A stretch of 64,000 bases of DNA from Lachnospiraceae bacterium MD329 (GTDB lineage Bacteria; Bacillota; Clostridia; UBA1381): the NCBI GenBank assembly GCA_010206265.1, contig VIQV01000001.1, forward strand, positions 124,001 through 188,000, written 5' to 3'. This document shows, piece after piece, positions 1-10,100 of this stretch. The notes below the pieces were generated by a model. That model searched no databases. It was given only the letters and a program-made list of their open reading frames with translations, and was not told where the DNA came from. The position numbers and the translations under genes were made by a program. How positions within the stretch are numbered: position 1 is the stretch's first letter; every line of letters begins with the position of its first letter.

Positions 1-2
1 CA

Positions 3-3000
3 TACGCGCAGATGATAAGCGCTATGAGCGAACAGCTTGCAGAGGCAGGTATCAATTTGGGCAATATCGGCGAAAACATTGATATTGCCGTAGAACAGGG
101 AAAAACTGTTCAGCTTGAATCGCCTGTTACTATGACAAACAAGAGCAGTATATTTATGCAGGGAGGAGATATGTCCTTCTGCGGTACTTTTACACAGGGC
201 TGGAACGAAAAAATGAACGGCAAAAATCCCGCTGATTACTTTATCAGTACAGCGGACGCTTTTACAGTAAAACTAAATGACAGCGGCGAGGCTGAGCTTG
301 CCGTAATGCCAGCACATTCTCACGATATGTCGGTTGAGTGCGGAAACGATAACGCGATAGGCTTTGACCACGCGCTTACCTCACAGGACGGCAAGCTGTA
401 TATTGACGGCGCGGTTGTGGAGCCGGACGCAGGCAATAGCTCTATCTATTTACCTGACGGTAATTATTATCTTGCAGAGAGTGTAACTCCTGCCAATATT
501 ATTGAAATTCGGGGCAATGTAAATCTCTGCTTAAACGGACATACTCTTGATATGGGTGAAGCTAAGATTGGCATTAGACGCACTACTCCCGATTACGGTA
601 ATTATAAAGGCAATCTGAGCCTTTGCAACTGCGGTGAAGGCGGGAAAATTACAAGCTCTTATAGCGGAGGCCACAATACATCAGCTACTATAGAAGTAGA
701 TAATGAATTTTCTATGTACGGAGTTAATGTAATAAATACCTCCAATGATGAACGAAATGTAAAGCAGGCGGTTTCTACTTTGGGCGGAACGGTAAGGCTT
801 TACGGCGGCGAGGTTGTGTCGTTAAATGACAATGCTGTTTGTGTTGACGGCAGCAAAGGCGGTTTGAGCCTTTCGGGCGAGCCGAAAATAACGGGAGCGG
901 CGGATAAGGCGGATATTTATCTGGCTAACGAATACTATGATAAAATTATAACGCTTGACGCTCCGCTTACCAATACCGAGCCTTACAGAGTAGGGGCAGA
1001 GCATGAAAACACCTTTACAAGCGGCTGGAGCGAGCATATGGGAACAGCGGTATTTTCCGATTACTTTATAAGCGCGACAAAGGGCAGATTTATAGCCAAA
1101 GACGAAAACAACGAGCTTAAAATATACGATTATGCTATAACAGAACAGCCGTCGGCGGAAAACAACTATACCGTAACCGCAAACGGCGCGCCTGATTATG
1201 CTCCCACAAGCTATAAGTGGTATCTGGCGGAGGTCGTAACAAAAGATATAACAGATCAAAACGCTTTTAATTATGAATACAACGGCAGCACAAGTTCATA
1301 TGACAATGTAACAGGTCTGTGGACGGGTGTGAACGGTATGGACAATCTGACTTCCTATTACTTCACAATCCTTAACCTCAGTAAGGGCGATATGGTTAAG
1401 ATTAAGCCGTCCGATACTCTAAACAATTATACTTATGCGTACCTTGAGAACGATGATAACAGGCTTTATACAAAAACAACAAATGAAAACGGTGAGTATG
1501 AATTTACCGTTCCTGCGGACGGTCAATACACATTCTCTTTCAATAGCGGAAATACGCCGACTGTTAAGGCAACCGTTATAAAAACAAACAAAAAAGGCGA
1601 GGTCAAAGGACAGACAACAAATCAGCTTACAGCCGTATATCCGGGCTCGTATCTCTGCGAGGTCAGCTATGAGGACTATACGCTTTTAACAAGCGATGTG
1701 TTTGACTATACACCCTCTGTCCCCCCTGTCGAGCATAAACACGATATGTCGGTTACGTGCGGACACGACAACGAGATTGTGTTCGATAAGGTGCTAACTG
1801 CGGACGAGGACGGCTGGCTGTATATCAATGACGTAGCTGCAACGACGGATGAAGCGTCTGATTTTATGCTTTCGGAAGGCAATTATTATATTAAAGACAA
1901 TTTAAGTCTGCGCAGGGGATTAAGAATTAATGATGATGTAAATCTCTGCCTTAACGGCAAAACCCTCGAATTTCAAAACGACTACACTATCTATGTTCAG
2001 GGACACCTCGACAACATAAACTTTAATATATGCGACTGTCAATCGGAAGGAAAAATTACAGGAGCATACAGCAGCACCGCTGAGCATGTAGGAATAATAG
2101 ATAACCGCCACACAATGTCGCTCTACGGCGGAACCATAGAAAATTCTTCAACAGATAACTCAGAGGGATATTATCAGTACGCAATAGCAAATGCAAATAT
2201 TTTAAATCTTTACGGCGGCGAGGTTATTTCTAAAAACGATAACGCAATCGTTTCATCCTCCTTTTGTATGAAAATAAACCTTGCGGGCGCAACAAAAATC
2301 AAAGGTGCAGACAGTGCGTCGGATATTTTCTTGTATAAGAGTGACGACCAGATAGATTATGACGATGATTCTCATTTAGCCTTGATACTGATTTCCGATA
2401 CTTTTGCAAATGCTGAGCTGACCGAGCCGTATCGTGTTTCTGCTGATTCAGTGGAACAGTCCGCGGACTTCACACGAGGCTGGAGCGAGAAAATGGGTGA
2501 TAAGGAAATCGGCAAATACTTTGTAAGCGCGATGAAGGGCTATGATATTAAGAAAAACACAGACGGCGAACTTGAATTTGTTTTAGCTCCGTCACCAAGT
2601 CCAAGTGCGTCGCCTTCACCAAGTCCGAGTGTATCGCCTTCACCAAGTCCGAGTGCGTCGCCTTCACCAAGTCCGAGTGTGTCGCCTTCATCTTCTCCGA
2701 CGGCAAATCCAAAGCGTAAAGGCGGTTCAGGAACAAAAGCTACCCCGACACCAAAGCCGACAGTAACCCCAACAGTATCACCAACTGCCGAACCTGACAG
2801 TTCACCGAAACCGACAGGCAATCCGTCCGGCAGTGAAAAGAATCATAAAGCATACATATTCGGATACGAAGGTTATTTCTATCCTGACGGACAAATAACC
2901 AGAGCCGAAACAGCGGCAATTCTTGCTCGTCTTACAGACGGCTTTGAGGAAAACGGAAACTATAACACTTCGTTCACAGATTCCGTAAAAAATTTGTGGT

Positions 3001-3404
3001 ATCATAAATATATAGGATTTATGGAAAACAGAAATGTTATATCGGGTTATGATAACGGCGAGTTCAGACCCGAAAACAACATAACGCGCGCGGAGTTCGC
3101 GGCAATGATTGCCAAATATGCGGATTTGAGTGGTACAGACGCAAATGTCACGTTTGATGACATAGGCGGACATTGGGCTGAAGAAGTAATCAATGCTTGC
3201 TGTAACGCAGGTTATACAGAAGGCTATGACAGCAAATTCAGACCTGATGAATTTATAACCAGAGCCGAAGCGGTTTCAATAATGAACCGAATGCTCGACA
3301 GAAACGATATTAAAAATGCTGAAAATCCATTTTATGATGTTGCTATGACACATTGGGCATACAAGGATATTATGGAAGCGGCAGTTGAGCATAGTGTAAA
3401 TTAA
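3..3404 (+). CDS. SLH-anchored surface protein with repeated beta-helix-like modules (5' end outside window)
   Basis: The frame is open to the left edge (codons before the first ATG at 12 have no stop), so the N-terminus and any signal peptide are missing. The visible 1,130 residues hold two copies of a module that begins with an H-x-H-D-M-S-V-x-C-G motif (about residues 101 and 576) and continues with a G-N-Y-Y and N-L-C-L-N-G-x-T-L motif, typical of low-complexity beta-helix surface proteins. A G-W-S-E-x-M-G...Y-F-(I/V)-S-A motif closes a module three times (near 58, 335 and 820). A Pro/Ser/Thr linker (about 859-935) leads to SLH repeats covering the last 180 residues. SLH domains bind pyruvylated secondary cell-wall polymers, so the protein should sit on the cell surface. 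The ligand or enzymatic role, if any, is not recognisable. It ends at a strong hairpin terminator. Confidence 0.75.
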   Translation, partial: YAQMISAMSEQLAEAGINLGNIGENIDIAVEQGKTVQLESPVTMTNKSSIFMQGGDMSFCGTFTQGWNEKMNGKNPADYFISTADAFTVKLNDSGEAELAVMPAHSHDMSVECGNDNAIGFDHALTSQDGKLYIDGAVVEPDAGNSSIYLPDGNYYLAESVTPANIIEIRGNVNLCLNGHTLDMGEAKIGIRRTTPDYGNYKGNLSLCNCGEGGKITSSYSGGHNTSATIEVDNEFSMYGVNVINTSNDERNVKQAVSTLGGTVRLYGGEVVSLNDNAVCVDGSKGGLSLSGEPKITGAADKADIYLANEYYDKIITLDAPLTNTEPYRVGAEHENTFTSGWSEHMGTAVFSDYFISATKGRFIAKDENNELKIYDYAITEQPSAENNYTVTANGAPDYAPTSYKWYLAEVVTKDITDQNAFNYEYNGSTSSYDNVTGLWTGVNGMDNLTSYYFTILNLSKGDMVKIKPSDTLNNYTYAYLENDDNRLYTKTTNENGEYEFTVPADGQYTFSFNSGNTPTVKATVIKTNKKGEVKGQTTNQLTAVYPGSYLCEVSYEDYTLLTSDVFDYTPSVPPVEHKHDMSVTCGHDNEIVFDKVLTADEDGWLYINDVAATTDEASDFMLSEGNYYIKDNLSLRRGLRINDDVNLCLNGKTLEFQNDYTIYVQGHLDNINFNICDCQSEGKITGAYSSTAEHVGIIDNRHTMSLYGGTIENSSTDNSEGYYQYAIANANILNLYGGEVISKNDNAIVSSSFCMKINLAGATKIKGADSASDIFLYKSDDQIDYDDDSHLALILISDTFANAELTEPYRVSADSVEQSADFTRGWSEKMGDKEIGKYFVSAMKGYDIKKNTDGELEFVLAPSPSPSASPSPSPSVSPSPSPSASPSPSPSVSPSSSPTANPKRKGGSGTKATPTPKPTVTPTVSPTAEPDSSPKPTGNPSGSEKNHKAYIFGYEGYFYPDGQITRAETAAILARLTDGFEENGNYNTSFTDSVKNLWYHKYIGFMENRNVISGYDNGEFRPENNITRAEFAAMIAKYADLSGTDANVTFDDIGGHWAEEVINACCNAGYTEGYDSKFRPDEFITRAEAVSIMNRMLDRNDIKNAENPFYDVAMTHWAYKDIMEAAVEHSVN
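2592..2691 (+). repeat. 24-bp tandem repeat encoding the Pro/Ser linker
   Basis: Four near-identical 24-bp units start at 2592, 2616, 2640 and 2664 and encode alternating P-S-P-S-P-S-A-S and P-S-P-S-P-S-V-S octapeptides. The units differ mainly at the Ala/Val codon. Because 24 is a multiple of 3, gain or loss of units would change linker length without breaking the frame. Confidence 0.85.
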
Positions 3405-3410
3405 AAAATA

Positions 3411-3447
3411 CCGCGCATAGTCATTACTGATTATGCGCGGTTTTTAT
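3411..3447. terminator. Bidirectional intrinsic terminator
   Basis: A 9-bp stem CCGCGCATA/TATGCGCGG (3411-3419 and 3432-3440) is followed on the plus strand by a T run and on the minus strand by a T-rich tract. It lies between the convergent ends of the SLH protein and the small Cys-rich gene and can serve both. Confidence 0.85.
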
Positions 3448-3543
3448 TTATCCTTCAATTACAAGAAAAAACGATTCCAAAAATCTGTTAAAGCCGTTTT
3501 CCGTGAACGATTACCTGTCTGTATGGGTTGTTGTTTTATTTCT

Positions 3544-3891
3544 TCAAAAAAACGGTCTTGGGTCACACTCACACTCACCATCGGCACTTTTAGCACAGCC
3601 GCAATCTATCATAGCGTCACTGCCCTCTACTCTTGCGCCAAAGATAATAGGCACTTCAACGCGCAGTCTTTGACTTACAGTAAATTTACATACGTCGTCA
3701 CATTTACCCTTGCAGGCATCACAGCCTGACGCAACTACAGCTTTACCCAAGCACTGTGTTTTTACATTGCCAACCTCGCCGAATGCTTTGATAGTAACAG
3801 GAATACATACATTTACATCTTGATAACTTGTTGTCGGACAGCCTACCTGATTAGGTGTACACTCTTTTACCACTTCAAATTTGTTTTCCAT
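3544..3891 (-). CDS. Small Cys-rich protein, resembles SPOCS/DUF3794-type clostridial proteins
   Basis: 115 residues, about ten cysteines, with C-I-P-V-T-I-K-A-F-G-E-V-G near residue 29 and Q-R-L-R-V-E-V-P-I-I-F-G-A near residue 75. These hydrophobic strands resemble one SPOCS (DUF3794) unit, a fold known from the spore morphogenesis protein SipL; short single-unit relatives are common in Clostridia and mostly unnamed. No signal peptide or membrane helix is visible. The start is supported by a GGAGATG site 7 bases upstream. The gene is monocistronic between two terminators. An upstream element resembles a late mother-cell sigma-K promoter (see separate entry), which with the cysteine content suggests, but does not prove, a spore coat or exosporium role. 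The family assignment is from memory of motif shape only. Confidence 0.6.
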   Translation of the reverse strand: MENKFEVVKECTPNQVGCPTTSYQDVNVCIPVTIKAFGEVGNVKTQCLGKAVVASGCDACKGKCDDVCKFTVSQRLRVEVPIIFGARVEGSDAMIDCGCAKSADGECECDPRPFF

Positions 3892-4011
3892 AAAAACATC
3901 TCCTCATAAAATCTAATTTTATCTAATATCAAATATAAACAACTGTCGGTATCCTCCATAATTAATACTGTTATGTCCTTTATCGGGCGCGAAGTGAAGA
4001 AATACCTAAAT

Positions 4012-4040
4012 TATAATATGAAATATATAAATAAACTGTT
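4012..4040 (-). promoter_or_regulatory. Possible sigma-K-like promoter of the Cys-rich gene
   Basis: On the minus strand AACA, then exactly 16 bases, then CATATTATA fits the Bacillus sigma-K pattern mACm-N16/17-CATAnnnTA as I recall it. Transcription would start about 110 bases before the ATG at 3891. The region is very AT-rich, so a chance match is quite possible. Confidence 0.3.
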
Positions 4041-4050
4041 CATATAATAA

Positions 4051-4095
4051 ACAGCATATATATTCCGCAAAAGCAGAATATATATGCTGTTTTTT
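4051..4095 (-). terminator. Hairpin terminator after the GH95-CE8 gene
   Basis: A perfect 15-bp stem (4051-4065 with 4076-4090, arms ACAGCATATATATTC and its complement) lies directly after the stop at 4113. The better T run (4091-4095) is on the plus strand, but only the minus-strand gene reads into it; the minus side has a shorter TTTATT tract. Confidence 0.7.
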
Positions 4096-4112
4096 AATTG
4101 AGAGAGAAAATT

Positions 4113-7100
4113 TTATTCATAATCCTGATATTCAAGTGTTATATTGTCAAAATAATATTCCATCTTATTTGATGTGTTTTCTCTTTTATCCATATAAACA
4201 TTAAAATACAGGTTATCTAAATTAATACCTGTCGGGTAATTAGGATTACTGCCGCCGTCAGGTTTTGCTATATCAAACGGCTTTTTATTAAGTATTTCCA
4301 TATTATTATCACGGTTATACAGCGTTGTGGTTATTGTCTTGTTTACCAAATCAATATCGGCAGTAATTCTGTACCACTTGTTTGCCATCTGACTGTTTTT
4401 ATTAAACTGAGTGTTATCGCCGTTTATACGTCCGTTTGCGGCAGAGAACATATTCATCTGACCCCAGCCCGTATGAACTCCCCAACGCACAAACCGAGTC
4501 TGGTCTGCCGCGTCATTTCCTGCATTTGACGTGCTTGTCGCAAGGTCAAAATATGAATAGTCTGACGGCATATACTCTACATTTTCCAGAAGAAAATCAA
4601 AACTCATTCTTATTGTTTTTGTATTGTTAAGCGTTGTATTCTCTTGGAGCATATTTTTTAAATCAAAGCTTACACCAACATTTTTTCTGACAGTTTTATT
4701 TTCATCTTTTGTAAGTCTGTAAACTGTATTGCCTTCTTGGATGTTTGCAGTTTCACCGCCTGTCGCAGTATACATCGAGGCAGTAAATCCATCTGCTTCT
4801 GTTATTGCAGGAGTTATTGTGTCAAAATCCGTATTGGTAACAGTAATTGTACTCATTTTCCGAATGGATACATTATAATTAATAATATCCCCAATTCCTC
4901 CGCTTATGGTTTCAGGTTTTGTAATTATATTATACTCCGTATTTTGTGCAGTTGGGTATATTGTATATTCTCCAATTGGAATATTTTCCATAGCATATTC
5001 AGCTGATGTTTCACCCTCTGCTATCGTTACATTTTCCGTCTTGATTACTGCATCTCCTTTTTTCAGCTCAAGATTTACAGTCTGCGCACTGTCACTCGCC
5101 TTAGCCATTGAAACTGTTCCGCTTACTGTAAATACATTCTCTATATTATTTGTTGCAGAGATATTAAATTCAATTGATTTCTCCGCGCCTATTGCCTTAT
5201 TGTCAGCTTTTCTCACATATAATTTAACAGTCGCCTGAATATCATTTTCTCCGTAAGCAGGACGTATCAGGGAAAGTTTTGTTTTATCTTCACTTACGTT
5301 GGCAAACGGACTGTTGCTTTCCCAGTAAAACTCATATCCGTTTGGAGCTGACGGAAGTGCAACATCATTTGTATTGCCATCACTTGTATCAATTGTTGTC
5401 GTATCAAGAATACTGTTCACTTCATTATATTCATCACTTATATTGGCAGGGTCCCAGCCGTCTGTGCCCTTTGTAAAGGTATACGGATTATAACGGAGCA
5501 TTGTCCACTCGTTAAGCATTGTTCCCTTTGTACGCTTTGTTGTATTTACAGCATTACCGTTTTCATCAACACTTCCATATTCCTTAAAACGCGCCTCCTC
5601 AGGCTTAATACCCATTTCGCTCCACCCAACGTCTTTTATCAGAAGTTTTGACGGTTCAAACGGGCTATGGCTTATAACCGTATTAATATATGCCGCCGCG
5701 GCATTTTCCCTGCTCCAAGGTCTGCCAAAATCACCTTCCTTGGCGTACGGTGTACCTGTAATTCTGCAGTTATAAAATAAATATCCGTCCGACTCCGCAG
5801 GATTTGACGGAGCAGTTATAGTTGCAGATTCTCCGCCCTTGCCTGCGTTTGTGATAAGCTCACATTCATTAAAAACCGCTGTTGAACTGCCGCAGATATA
5901 GTCTGTAGTACCGCCGAGCTTACAATTTTTAAAGTAAATCCTACCGCTGTTAATACCTATTGTATCCTGAGTTGAAATAACCTCACAATTTATAATCTTC
6001 ACCTTATCCGCAGATGAATGAAGAGCGGCTGAACGCTCTCTTGGACTTGAAGTAACACCTTTATAATCAATAGCCGTTCTTGTCTGCAAATATTCATTTA
6101 TTTTATCGTCACTAACATTATTCGCTATCTGCTCTTTAATCCATTCAAGCCTGTGGAAATTACTGTTGTTCTGGTCAGGGTCAACTCCCGTTATATCTGT
6201 AAGTTCCTCCTGCGTATAATATCTGTTATACGAATTTTCAAGCGTAATGTTTTCCGCAGTAAAACAATTTCCGTTTCTGTCAACTTTTAAAGCTGTTCCC
6301 CAGTCCGAAGGACGATATGATTTTCCGTCGCCAACAGCATTAACATCATAGTATCCGTTTTCATTACAGCTGTCATACAATGAACCCATACCGTAGTACC
6401 ACGTAATCTTTGCCTCACCGACAGTATCTGCCTTTTTTCTAATTGTAATATACGGTTTATTTACAACAACCTGCTCACGGTATACACCGGGCATAAGGTC
6501 AATATATACTCGTTCATTCTCGTTTGACGGAGTTCTTGCCGCTGAAAGAGCCTCACTGACTGTATTGTATTTTGTGTCACCGATATACGCACCTTTTAAT
6601 GACGGGTCAGCCGTCGGTGAAATTGTCGGCTCTATAGTCGGAACTGCTGTAGGTATAGGCTCATTGGTTGATAACGGTATCGTCACATCATATATTTTTG
6701 CCAATGGTTTCATAGTATCAAGAGAATCCCATACGAATATTTTTACAGTTCTGTTGTCAGGATTATCAAAAGCAATATATTTCTCACCGTTTCCGTTAAT
6801 ATCTTCACATTTAAACTGCGTTAATACACCGCTCTTATCATACGCTGACACAATAAGCTTTGCACCGATATTTTCACCTTCATATTTAACATTAAGCCTT
6901 CCGTCATTGCCGAATACCGCAGATTTTATCGTATAAGAATACTTTGGATTGTCCGGCGTAACGTTTTTCTTATATTTTGCTGTAATGTCATTTGCATTGC
7001 CCAGATATTTATCATCATTTGCATATGGATTTCTATAGTATAGAATATATATTTTATGTATTCCTGAAATACCGTCTATGTTCTTTAAATTCAGCTCATT

Positions 7101-10100
7101 ATCCCCTGTCGTTATAAGCTGATTTGCGATTTCTGCGCCTGAAGGTATATCTACGGTTACCGATACATATGTATCATTTTTTCTTACCTTTGACATTTTA
7201 AGTATCAGAGAATCTAAATCATCAAAATCAAATTCATTCACCGCATAACCTATCTTTACATTCTCTCGGTTATAGATATATCCGACGTCCACGCCATTTC
7301 CGTCAATCTTAGGCAATGAACCGTTATCTGACGCATAAAATTCAGTTGTGTCCGCCGCTTTGTATGTCTTTATCTCTTCAACGGTGTTTGAACCAAAGTT
7401 GGTAATAGTATATGTATTTCCCTCTTCAGCCGAAAAAGTAAGCATATTATTATCGTTAAATTTCGTTTCTATCCTATCTCCATTTTCATCATAAACAACA
7501 GCAAATGCCGTATACGGACTTCTTATGTTCATATCGCCGTTTGCTCTTGCGTGAATTTTTGCTTCCAACGGCTTATTATTCTCCCACGTTATATCCACAG
7601 TGGCATTCTCACGCGTGTTAATTCCCTTGATTGAACCTGCAGCCCATTTATCAGGGAGAGCAGGAAGTAAATCAATAGCATTGTCGTGACTCTGTACAAG
7701 CATTTCAATTATACCTGAAGTTGCTCCGTAATTGCCGTCAATTTGAAAATTTGGGTGCTGGTCAAACAGGTTAGGCGAGGTTCTTGTCGTAAGCAGTTGT
7801 TCAAGCATAGTTGACGCCGCATTACCGTCAAGCGCTCTTGCATTCAAATTAATTCTCCAAGCAAGACCCCAGCCCTGACCGCTGCCCGTACCCCTTGCCG
7901 ATACAGACTTCTGAAACGCTTTGAATATATCCTGTTCGTGCTTATCTGCGCTGTATGCGCTTAAATGTGTTCCGGGGAATATCTCCCACAAGCTTGAACA
8001 GTGTCTGTGACCTGTATTGTTTCCCGCACCGTGGTCATAAACTGTTGATGTTTCATTATTTTTAAAGGGATTAGTTATTGTCCATTTTATTTTGCTTGAA
8101 TCTGTTGTCGACGAAATATCAAATGTAACATCTCCGCGAGTCCATTCCTTAATCAATCCTGCGTCGTCAATTAAATTCGGCGCTAACCTTCCTTCCGTAT
8201 CAGCAAGATAACTCGACGGCATTTGTTCTGAAATTTTATCTAACAGTTCTTGATTTTCTGCGTTTTTACCAAGAATTTCCGACGCCTGCTGTACCGTATC
8301 ATAAAGATTTCTTATAAGCTGTGTGTCCATAGCGGGACCAGGCTGAACTCCCCCTTGTTCAGGCGAGCACGACGCTGCTGTTATAAGATATCCAGTCTGA
8401 GGGTCCGTAACAAGAAATTGTGTGAAAAACTTTGCCGCACCTATCATATACGGATAAACTTCTGCAAGATATTCCTTATCCTTATTAAATTTGTAATACT
8501 GCCACGCGTGGTCTAAAAGCCACACACCACCGGTAGGCCATAAGCCTGCAGTTGCATTATCAATAGGCTGAGTACCTCTCCATAAATCATAATTATGGTG
8601 CATTACCCACGGATCACCTTTTATGTATGTATTATCACCGCGTTCATTATATACACCGTACTGATTAGCCGCTGTAATTGCTCCGCTTTCAGCAAGTTCC
8701 GCAAAAGTATCAATAAACGGTCTTTCGCTGTCACCTATATTTAACGGTTGAGCAGCCCAATAATTCATTTCCGTATTAATATTTATAGTATATTTTCCGT
8801 TCCACGAGGCAGAAAATGCTGCGTTCCATTTTCCTGTAAGATTTAGAGGCTGACTTTTTGGAATATCAATTTCATCTGCTCCCGTCGCTTTTCTGCCATC
8901 TCTTGAACCGCTTAAAATCAAATATTTGCCATAGTTAAACTCCAGCGCGGCCAATTCGTTATCACCCTTTGAATAGGTTGAATAAACTCCGTTTTTATTT
9001 GCGTCTGACGTCCTTGAACCTGCGCCCGTCAAAAAGCCCGATTGACCGTTTATATCCTCACGTACACGCTTTTCCGTTGGAGTATTGCTGTAATCCGCAC
9101 CATTTTCATTTTCAAGATGAATTTCTGTTTTGTTAAATTGTGTACTGAAATCAGTTATATGACGCTCTTTTATTGTCTGATAATCTTTATTCTTGACATT
9201 TGTCATATAAATATCACAATCACGCGTTGGCTTAGAGTTATCAAGATTTAAATAATCTACATAATTTGTTGCGCCAACAACATAAATCTCTGCTGACTTA
9301 CCGCCGTTTACTGTAACAGTCTTATTATCAGAAACTGAAAATGCGCCTTCTCCCCTGAGAAGCATACGCGCCTCAAATTTGATTGCATTTACTGTTCCCG
9401 GTTCGTTATTGTCTTTACTTCCGTTTGTAATAGCAGCTGTAACCTTTACTTCACTGTCACTTATCTTCTCATAACTGTAGAAACCGTCCTTTTCACTGTG
9501 ATATGTATGAAGTTCTGCCGAAAAATCAAGATTTTCGTCCGATTCAATATGTGTTACAACAACCTGATCCGGATAACTCGCAAAGCTTTCACGTTTATAA
9601 TGATGTCCGTTATAATCATATTCAACAGTAACTATTCCTGTTTTCATATCCAGACTTTTTGTATAGTTTTCCGCGTTTGCATTCCGATGATGAAAATCAA
9701 GATAGACCTCCGCAAACGATTTATACGCTCTTTGCTTTGTCGGAGAACCAAGAAAAGTTGCCTCAACCATTTTCTCCAAGTCCCAGCGTCCCTGAACTGC
9801 CTCATATGTTTTTGCATTGCTTATATTAAGTGATTGATTGGAAAGACTTTTATTTGCAAAATCAGGATATTGTGTTCTGAAAGCCCCGTCACCGACTGTC
9901 ACGTCAGCAGCGCCTATCTCGGCAGGATTGCCGTTTTCATCTGCGCCCCTGAAATACCTCCAGCCTCCTTCAACACTGCCGCTTGTTGGGCTCTGTGCAG
10001 TTATTTTATCTGCCTCGCTTGTCTGTTTAACTGTTGTGAGCGTATTTCCGTTTTCATCTTTTAAAGTACCGTACGGAGAACCGTCCCACGCGGTATCTTC

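Noticed and set aside
2540-2821. Minus-strand open frame of 93 codons rich in Gly, Leu, Asp opposite the Pro/Ser linker
   Set aside because: It is the complement of the 24-bp repeat; no ribosome site, and its composition is explained by the sense-strand linker.
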